DNA of 8,295 nt, taken from Planctomycetota bacterium. Lineage in GTDB: Bacteria; Planctomycetota; Phycisphaerae; WQYP01; JAJZKY01. The stretch lies in assembly GCA_021803885.1 (NCBI GenBank), contig JAJZKY010000171.1:1-8295 (forward strand), read 5' to 3'. Of the stretch, positions 6,101-8,295 are shown piece by piece. A model generated the notes under the pieces. It saw only the letters and a program-made list of their open reading frames with translations. It was not told the DNA's origin and ran no database searches. The translations under genes were made by a program, and so were the position numbers. Each line of letters opens with the position of its first letter. Within the stretch, counting starts at the first letter, position 1.

Positions 6101-7728
6101 TTGGATCGACAATTAATAACAATGGTGATCTTTCACTGCTTAACTCGCTGCTGTATACCAATTCCGGAGGACCGCTGACTCTGGCGGGTAAGCTCGATTT
6201 GCAAAATGGCAGCACACTTACCGCCGAGCCGTCCGGTGGGACAACATCCTCCGATGTCATCTCCAATGCGACGATTGGATCAATATCCGATGCCGGCAAC
6301 GTCACCATTGAGGGCGACAATGTAACCGTTAATGGGAGCATACGTGCCAGCGGGCAGGTGCTTCTGGAAGATAGCAACCAACTTATGATTGGCCCCTTCG
6401 GGATAACCAATTTTGATTTCCGCCCGACATCATTATTGGCCATCAATGATAATGTCAGTGGTGGCACGGTACTGCTTAATCCCAATTCTCCAATCGTGCC
6501 GGGCCTGGGTGCCGCCGTGCCGGATGCCGCCACCATCGTCTCAACTGGCGGTGGCTCCGTGAGCATAAATGGTGGCGTTGTCACCATGGGCCGTGATCAA
6601 AAATGGACAAGCCTAGGCTCACTGGCAATATCCGGTTCCACCGTTGATCTCGGTGATCTGAATGTACTTGGCAATCTGACGGTTACCGCACCGACCATTA
6701 ATATGCTTACGCGCGGGTTTGGCTCGCTGCTGACTCCCCGTGGATTACACAGCAATTCACAAACCAAGCCCGATGGGGTGGATGTGGTCGCAGGAAATAT
6801 CAACTTTTCGTCCATGCCGGTGCCACTTCCGGCGGCGACCCCCGGCGGGCCACCCTATCCGCAGTTTGCCACGCCGACCGGTGGGGGATTAATTCCCGGC
6901 TACACGGTTCATGTATTTAATGCCGGTGCAGGTGGGTTAACGGCCGGCGATCTTTATTCAACCGTCCTTTCTCCCGGCGTTACGTCATCCCAAAAGTATT
7001 ATTTGGATTTGCAGGCATCCGGGCCCGTTACCACCAACGTGTTCGATTCCTTTACCACCTTCGCAATACCGCAAATCCCCCGGGTTAAAACCGCGGTCAC
7101 TCTCTCCTCGTCGCAGCGCGCCGTGTTGCGGTCGGCCGGTATTAACGCCAAAAATCCCACCCTCTCTGACCTCCTGGCCTTGAGCGATGGTCGTGCGGTG
7201 TTCAATGACATTCCACGTTCGGACGGATTAATACTCGAAAATCCATCTCTGATTGATTATTACGTCACCACCGCTCGCTTGCCTTACCATCGCACACTGG
7301 CGTTTATCGCGCTTTATAAGCATGTGTTCCTTGCCCCGGTAGTCAACCCAAAAACCGGCCAACCAGTCAAAACGCGCCGCGGACTGCCGGAATACCGGTC
7401 GCTGCGAAGCACCATACACGACCAATTTCGTGCAGCTTGGGCGCGTTATGTCGCCGCTGAGCACAAACTCAAACAAAGTCAGACTCGACCAACCGGTTTC
7501 CGAGCCTACTTGCTCCATTCACCCAATGACAAGGTGGCTTCCGCCGATCTGCGGCATCTCTCCCGCCTGATCTACAGCGCTTATCTACTTGGGCTAAGCC
7601 CGAAGGCGCTGCGACTTTCAACCAGTACCATCCTTGCCGAACTCGCCCCGGAGGCCCTCTCAAGCCGCCAATTTGAGAAAGTTATCCTCGGGCCGCGCAT
7701 AAGTCTGCTTGCCGCGCATGGCCAATGA
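1..7728 (+). CDS. Giant filamentous-haemagglutinin-like (TpsA-type) beta-strand-repeat surface protein, 5' end missing
   Basis: The frame is open from base 1 to the TGA at 7726-7728 (2575 residues visible). The true start lies upstream: in-frame residues TSLSGAVAN precede the TTG at 28 and continue a haemagglutination-activity fold, so 28 is not the start. By family knowledge such proteins are exported to the cell surface of Gram-negative bacteria as long beta-helical filaments for adhesion or aggregation, often through a TpsB pore. Visible order: TPS-domain tail (residues 1-47), FHA-type region ending in LWQLDPVNLLIS (247-260), Gly-rich segment (601-700), modules of about 80 residues (about 760-2050), more degenerate beta repeats (to about 2256), Pro/Gly-rich linker, and a basic helical C-terminal domain (2361-2575). 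Composition is Gly/Ser/Thr/Asn-rich with one Cys (codon 274-276) and only four Trp. No Arg occurs between 607 and 5514. No C-terminal autotransporter barrel or cell-wall anchor is visible. Function as an adhesin is inferred, not shown. Confidence 0.9.
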   Translation, partial: TSLSGAVANLGKINAGAVSLLGASVINDGSINAPDGSIILASAKDVYLTRIGGLITVKLSDAAAESPTPAGSAGDANRTARQAVAQSDQLVCAGSALALGIMNSGTLHATQIQIQAAGAKSVALVSGHVDASTNTSGQRGGDIGIQAGHIAIGFKPDNTGALSTAPAQITADGPGGGGTILIGAVPSPTSADGYRDAALTDRIGSQTVIDASALVSGAGGFIDTSGHALSVASGAVISSGGAGGGHAGLWQLDPVNLLISSSQPSSGYTALASTSTKPLTYSTPNSTASYWVDVGTINTALAGTSGHANSGVDVSVTALGVLELGSSTNPSPINPVIESSNAETLTLTGSAIEINSDIDPTGNSSTLDVTLQLSSGATGPISVNAGLGLSTNPLGGVTIDAAAKSINLSSSIYTSGGGQSYQGSMNLASGTVTMQETAGGGIALGASGGGDALTNSYSNSSAGSTTLNVTSSSGYIADNESIAPFGASQINLSLVAGGKSSGNQAVVLDAPVQTGGGYFTAESTGSGNISVVGIAGTGTAAPAAMINTGGGNATFSVNGGSVTLTGGQGGTVVGGDAVHTGAGSLAIDTAVPSTVTISGGAGGNATTVNGSAGGAGASVGGGITIGGSTASAGTINISGGAGGSGLNGFAGGAGGAGISDASGPIALYFSGNSAVVGGTNGGSGGGAGGNAILTSASNLSLNPSGNAGPVFVFNNFPSTGSVSTFSTTGSFTAGTGGTLQLNNSISTGAGLTINGPLVANNSLVLADNSADGISIDGITTANGAGVSATENGTGSISIAGPVGSSSSPLDNFIAATHGGNITLNNASITSSGGISLAGPIILSGTNSLSDNSSSNVLLSGTVTGSTSSLNISEGVTGDIQFDGNVDVQSLSVTGSSIFGSAASAFTTSQSMSFGAISLGSDTTLTDSGTAGNGISVGAVTGNSHSLTVDESGSTQSINLNGNISGVTALKLTGPTILAAGVNSISTTDGQQFNTSLQLEGGAVLLSDNSLAGISIAQIVNSAGADLTLDEAGSGTVTLPTTTTNSIALGSLTVTGSTAFAGNGTIATTAGQIFNSPISIAANQSVSLQDNGINGIKLGAIKGAPNGSLAVKENGSGTIDLSGAIGSIPGQPTLGTFSATNADGLIEIGSSLVNVGQIALLSDDPVSTPITNTSGGTVTIFSPVQSYTASGSGASLGFNTGLVELLGSSASTSATSISLKQFSTITDADLPIFSANALALESTGGNVIVDSGATVPATTALALTSDGGYVTLGVTGALNVKSLAVNAATAINIDNAITTTNGQTFSGVGANSPAINLPSSGQVTLSDNSAIGIALHGAGVSGSSTAFTLTESGSGPITLASTIGSTTSPLATLTVNSPTGGIQLGGANIFTSSGQTYTGPVTLSQDVGLNGGSGAVTLNNAVATGGYNLDVTADTIDLSGGSVTGSGNQTYTGTINVNKNTTLSGTAMAFIGTLTTGNSSTLSVNATSNVNFSGGAQQLVSGGLAALTVQAGGAITLGGNLSAQSIALTSSDSAADAITTGGSSPFIIAANSQSFTATGSAGSIALQSPYAQFTGYPANFSFFTFSEINKLPTSFSVSQASPITDGNLPTLNQFVTVTSPLFGSESVVASTSLNQMPYSIFYTGSASAVSPVISLTGQNDLTGANLSLSAPNSDLVLGASGQSISLGSLSINGIVNILGSIVTSGTSSNAQSYTGTLVLGGGPVLLENTGSGSININSEITPGTSSTLTITNSGGGAINLLNAIGSTSAPLGSLVVNVSNGSILNIDGGSILTALGQTYNGAVAIGSNTTLTDEGNTGSTGINILGPLTGTGESLNIVQRGSGINVNLGSPGQSIQVKSFSVATDPATINLNGGTIETTAGQTYTGTINVLAPTTLQDVSGGVLSFQGIIGSSILTVSAPTDTVDLTTGITPGGINISGRTIALPNGNAVTTSLGQIFDGSMILNGDTTLTDSGASGSAGIQLAGDINEPGDRLALNQGGGVDGVIGNGSASYFNLQGLTIGQGTILSKLGTLNLGSTINNNGDLSLLNSLLYTNSGGPLTLAGKLDLQNGSTLTAEPSGGTTSSDVISNATIGSISDAGNVTIEGDNVTVNGSIRASGQVLLEDSNQLMIGPFGITNFDFRPTSLLAINDNVSGGTVLLNPNSPIVPGLGAAVPDAATIVSTGGGSVSINGGVVTMGRDQKWTSLGSLAISGSTVDLGDLNVLGNLTVTAPTINMLTRGFGSLLTPRGLHSNSQTKPDGVDVVAGNINFSSMPVPLPAATPGGPPYPQFATPTGGGLIPGYTVHVFNAGAGGLTAGDLYSTVLSPGVTSSQKYYLDLQASGPVTTNVFDSFTTFAIPQIPRVKTAVTLSSSQRAVLRSAGINAKNPTLSDLLALSDGRAVFNDIPRSDGLILENPSLIDYYVTTARLPYHRTLAFIALYKHVFLAPVVNPKTGQPVKTRRGLPEYRSLRSTIHDQFRAAWARYVAAEHKLKQSQTRPTGFRAYLLHSPNDKVASADLRHLSRLIYSAYLLGLSPKALRLSTSTILAELAPEALSSRQFEKVILGPRISLLAAHGQ
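523..780 (+). other. FHA-type conserved module ending in the GGFIDTSG / LWQLDP landmarks
   Basis: Residues 175-260 carry landmarks that recur just after the TPS domain in many large haemagglutinin-family proteins: GGGTILIG (526-549), VIDAS (622-636), GGFIDTSG (655-678) and AGLWQLDPVNLLIS (739-780). Slightly downstream, WVDVGTINTALAGTSG follows the usual pattern of a short helix before the repeat filament starts. In typical members a segment of about 35-40 residues containing a W-S-D motif and an ARGG motif lies between the IDAS and GGFxExSG landmarks. Here the two landmarks are only six residues apart, so this copy is shortened. The region marks the boundary between secretion domain and passenger filament. 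Confidence 0.62.
1314..1322 (+). repeat. Run of nine G inside the haemagglutinin reading frame
   Basis: Nine consecutive G bases span codons gcG-GGG-GGG-GGt. Losing one G shifts reading so that TAA at 1358-1360 stops translation 12 codons later. Gaining one G brings TGA at 1350-1352 into frame after nine codons. Either slip would leave the N-terminal export region but remove essentially the whole filament and C-terminus. Shorter G runs lie close by at 1249-1254 (six), 1704-1709 (six), 1959-1966 (eight) and 2494-2499 (six). Homopolymeric contingency tracts are known to phase-vary surface adhesins in other bacteria. Whether this one varies is unknown. Confidence 0.9.
1801..2100 (+). other. Glycine-rich segment (about one third Gly)
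   Basis: Residues 601-700 contain 34 glycines, mostly in GGAGG, AGGAG and GGSGGGAGG clusters, with Ala, Ser, Asn and Thr and no Lys or Arg. The phrase ISGGAGG occurs at 1789-1809 and again at 1909-1929, exactly 120 bases (40 residues) apart, each followed by an AGGAG run. This suggests an old short tandem duplication. Gly clusters of this kind form tight turns or glycine-helix-like packing in surface filaments. The segment lacks GGxGxDxxx nonapeptides, so it is not an RTX calcium-binding repeat. Confidence 0.8.
2290..3412 (+). repeat. First block of tandem modules of about 80 residues in the filament
   Basis: Modules are anchored by a TLxDxG/S phrase whose D codon falls at 2299, 2548, 2776, 3019 and 3265, giving spacings of 83, 76, 81 and 82 residues. 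Each module then reads roughly GIxIxxI, a central LxExGSGxIxL (for example DEAGSGTVTL and KENGSGTIDL) and a beta pair. Most close with TTxGQxFxxxIxL, and the Gln there lies 17-18 residues before the next anchor. The first and fifth copies also carry a GS...PL linker after the central motif. Copies are diverged at the DNA level, so this is an old array shaped by selection. Alternating hydrophobic positions indicate beta-helix or beta-solenoid rungs. Confidence 0.8.
3550..3690 (+). repeat. ITDxxLP module, copy A
   Basis: This insert interrupts the spacing of the 80-residue modules. It starts with QSYTASGSGASLGF and ends with FSTITDADLPI, with the ITD codons beginning at 3670. A second copy lies 1134 bases downstream at 4804, measured between the ITD codons. 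Between the two landmarks are 40 residues in this copy and 50 in the other. It appears to be a distinct sub-domain protruding from, or capping, a segment of the beta filament. Its function is unknown. Confidence 0.6.
3901..4146 (+). repeat. Isolated filament module between the two ITDxxLP modules
   Basis: This is a full module with GQTFSG (3901-3918), the TLSDNSAIGIAL anchor (D codon at 3976), central LTESGSGPITL and the IGSTTSPLATLTV closing strand. The next GQTYTG begins at 4177 and a related NQTYTG at 4339. It stands apart from the two tandem blocks: the anchor is 237 residues after the previous one and 400 before the next. Those gaps are close to three and five unit lengths, which fits degenerate units in between, although chance is not excluded. 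Confidence 0.68.
4654..4827 (+). repeat. ITDxxLP module, copy B
   Basis: It begins QSFTATGSAGSIALQ, contains an aromatic-rich stretch (FSFFTFSEI) and ends SQASPITDGNLPTL. It aligns at both ends with the module at 3550-3690 but is ten residues longer in the middle. It is followed by about 300 bases of non-modular beta-rich sequence with TSPLFGSESVV and QMPYSIFYTG before the 80-residue modules resume at about 5128. The aromatic content is unusual for this protein and may mark an exposed loop or interaction patch, which is inference. Confidence 0.6.
5128..5985 (+). repeat. Second block of tandem modules of about 80 residues
   Basis: Anchors (the D or E codon of the TLxDxG phrase) fall at 5176, 5434, 5689 and 5911, which are 86, 85 and 74 residues apart. 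Each is preceded by a Q-x-Y/F-x-G phrase exactly 16 residues upstream: QSYTG at 5128, GQTYNG at 5383, GQTYTG at 5638 and GQIFDG at 5860. The first unit contains NSGGGAINL and IGSTSAPLGSLVV, matching units in the first block and the isolated unit at 3976. The second has QRGSGINVNL, where the first Arg since codon 604 appears (5515-5517). Units become less regular after 5985. Confidence 0.8.
5986..6780 (+). other. Degenerate beta-rich end of the filament
   Basis: This region keeps the alternating hydrophobic pattern and short phrases such as GNVTIEGDNVTVNGSI, GSLAISGSTVDLGDLNV and NLTVTAPTINM, but no regular GQ or TLxDxG spacing is visible. It looks like a parallel beta-helix with rungs of roughly 20-25 residues, judged from the spacing of the N-x-G turns. 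Charged residues begin to return here (DR, GRDQKW, TRGF, TPRGL). It forms the transition from repeat filament to C-terminal linker. Confidence 0.5.
6781..7725 (+). other. Pro/Gly-rich linker plus basic, probably alpha-helical C-terminal domain
   Basis: A linker rich in Pro and Gly (PVPLPAATPGGPPYP, then TPTGGGLIPGY) leads to short strands and then, from about 7081, to a clearly different 215-residue domain. This domain has about 30 Lys/Arg against 14 Asp/Glu and many helix-like stretches: SSSQRAVLRSAGI, SLIDYYVTTARLPYHRTLAF, DQFRAAWARYVAAEHKLK, ADLRHLSRLIYSAYLLGL, STILAELAPEAL and RQFEKVILGPRISLLAAHG. It ends in AAHGQ without a terminal aromatic residue, so it is not an autotransporter barrel, and it has no sorting or PEP-CTERM motif. 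I do not recognise a named domain. It could be a cell-surface retention or anchoring domain, a processed prodomain or an effector. Only the change of fold is supported. Confidence 0.6.
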
Positions 7729-7778
7729 CAGCGGGTGCCGTGTCGCCCAAGTTTGAAAGCTTTTATGCAGTTGACGGT

Positions 7779-7817
7779 GGCAATCATTCGTAATTACCGA
7801 TTTGGCCAATGATTGCC
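7779..7817. promoter_or_regulatory. Perfect 10-bp inverted repeat in the intergenic region
   Basis: GGCAATCATT at 7779-7788 and its exact reverse complement AATGATTGCC at 7808-7817 flank a 19-base loop. The loop contains the 8-base palindrome GTAATTAC (7790-7797). As RNA this could form a hairpin after the haemagglutinin gene, but no T tract follows on either strand, so an intrinsic terminator is not well supported. It ends three bases before the possible -35 box of the next gene, so it could instead be a regulator-binding site. The rest of the 152-base gap contains only a weak 5-bp hairpin at 7733-7748 and a HindIII-type palindrome at 7756-7763. Confidence 0.5.
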
Positions 7818-7819
7818 CT

Positions 7820-7849
7820 TTGCAAAAAGTGGTGCATTTCCATTACACT
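7820..7849 (+). promoter_or_regulatory. Possible sigma-70-like promoter for the oxidoreductase gene
   Basis: TTGCAA at 7820-7825 matches four of six bases of TTGACA. After an 18-base spacer, TACACT at 7844-7849 matches four of six bases of TATAAT. Transcription would start near 7856, leaving a short leader that includes the ribosome-binding site. The match is only moderate and the organism's promoter consensus is unknown. Confidence 0.3.
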
Positions 7850-7862
7850 GTTGGTTTCTAAT

Positions 7863-7867
7863 AGGAG
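7863..7867 (+). promoter_or_regulatory. Ribosome-binding site AGGAG for the oxidoreductase gene
   Basis: AGGAG lies 13 bases before the ATG at 7881, longer than the usual 5-9. No in-frame ATG, GTG or TTG lies between them. The ATG places the nucleotide-binding glycines at residues 15-20, the normal position, so this start is favoured despite the long spacing. Confidence 0.5.
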
Positions 7868-7880
7868 TTGTGACATCAGT

Positions 7881-8295
7881 ATGGGCGATCTGAGCAAATT
7901 AAAAACAAGAATTGTAGTCGTCGGCGGTGGCTTCGGCGGGCTTTATACCGCCAGTGCGTTGGACAAACTTACGCGTGAAGACCCGACCGTAGAAGTTACA
8001 CTTATCAGTCGAGATAACTTTCTTCTGGTAACCCCTCTCCTCTTTGAGGCAGGGTCCGGCGTACTTGATCCCCGTCACGTGGTGAGTCCATGCCGGGCGC
8101 TGCTGAAAAAAGCGCGCTTTTGTGAAGCCAACGTCACTGAAATTGACATCGCCAACAAGGTCGTTAAGGCCGCACATCGATCTGGAATACGCAATTATGA
8201 ATTTCAGTACGATCAGTTGGTTATTGCGGTGGGTGGCATCACCAATCGGTCGATCATTCCCGGTTCGGATTTGGCGATGGCGTTCAAGACCGTTG
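7881..8295 (+). CDS. NAD(P)/FAD-dependent oxidoreductase, type II NADH dehydrogenase (Ndh) family, 3' end missing
   Basis: The first 138 codons are visible and the frame continues past the edge. Family members of about 400-450 residues are flavoproteins at the inner face of the membrane that pass electrons from NADH to quinone without pumping protons. Residues 11-20 (IVVVGGGFGG) are the beta-strand plus GxGxxG turn of the FAD-binding Rossmann fold. Residues from about 42 (VEVTLISRDNFLLVTPLL) match the family's second strand followed by the conserved substrate-side loop, with DPRHVV a little further on. YDQLVIAVGG at 110-119 is the usual second FAD contact before the NADH-binding domain. The NADH domain and the C-terminal membrane-binding part are outside the window, so a related sulfide:quinone or other disulfide-type oxidoreductase is not excluded. 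It lies 152 bases after the haemagglutinin gene with its own ribosome-binding site and is probably transcribed separately. Confidence 0.85.
   Translation, partial: MGDLSKLKTRIVVVGGGFGGLYTASALDKLTREDPTVEVTLISRDNFLLVTPLLFEAGSGVLDPRHVVSPCRALLKKARFCEANVTEIDIANKVVKAAHRSGIRNYEFQYDQLVIAVGGITNRSIIPGSDLAMAFKTV

Noticed and set aside
579..6815. Many antisense open frames of 65-176 codons across the haemagglutinin gene
   Set aside because: Their products are Pro/Val/Leu-rich mirror images of a Gly/Ser/Thr/Asn-rich gene with few stop-generating antisense codons. No ribosome-binding pattern or family motif was found.
7600..7728. C-terminal autotransporter barrel, PEP-CTERM or LPXTG-like anchor
   Set aside because: There is no terminal aromatic residue, no amphipathic barrel strands, and no sorting motif or final hydrophobic segment. 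The end is helical and ends AAHGQ.
7733..7748. Hairpin just after the haemagglutinin stop as intrinsic terminator
   Set aside because: Only five pairs, including a G-T wobble, with the nearest T run over ten bases away. Too weak to call.
7857..7862. TCTAAT as -10 box of the oxidoreductase gene
   Set aside because: It matches five of six bases, but transcription would start after the AGGAG ribosome-binding site, and no -35 box lies at the right distance.
7899..8177. 92-codon antisense open frame over the oxidoreductase gene
   Set aside because: The sense strand has clear Rossmann-fold motifs, and the antisense frame is a shadow.

Overview
The window holds two incomplete protein-coding genes on the + strand and one short intergenic region. 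Nearly 93% of it (1-7728) is a single open frame, already open at the left edge. It encodes at least 2575 residues of a giant filamentous-haemagglutinin-like surface or secreted protein. At 7881 a second gene begins, an FAD/NAD(P)-binding oxidoreductase of the type II NADH dehydrogenase family, which runs off the right edge. I see no RNA gene, insertion sequence, CRISPR array or phage module.

Layout of the giant protein, with residues counted from the first codon of the window: residues 1-47 are the end of a haemagglutination-activity (TPS-type) secretion domain. Residues 48-260 are an FHA-type stretch ending in the GGFIDTSG and LWQLDPVNLLIS family landmarks. Residues 601-700 are one third glycine. 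Residues about 760-2050 are built from diverged modules of about 80 residues: five consecutive anchors, one isolated anchor, then four more. A second kind of paired module, ending in ITDxxLP, sits in the gaps between them. Residues about 2257-2360 form a Pro/Gly-rich linker. Residues 2361-2575 are an Arg-rich, probably helical C-terminal domain. No autotransporter barrel is visible, so export through an unseen two-partner (TpsB) or other route is likely but not shown.

The most striking direct observations are these. There is an arginine-free run of 1636 codons (607-5514), inside which 470 codons (1498-2907) also lack lysine. A 9-G tract at 1314-1322 would truncate the protein within 13 codons if it slipped by one base either way. 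The C-terminal domain has about 30 Lys/Arg against 14 Asp/Glu, attached to this almost uncharged filament.

The organism cannot be fixed from this sequence. GC content is moderate, slightly above 50% by eye. A giant beta-strand-repeat haemagglutinin with this helical C-terminal domain beside an Ndh-type gene resembles what is found in Planctomycetota or other PVC-group and related environmental Gram-negatives, but this is a weak inference. The two genes do not look functionally linked. The second has its own ribosome-binding site and a possible promoter, and the 152-base gap contains a perfect 10-bp inverted repeat.
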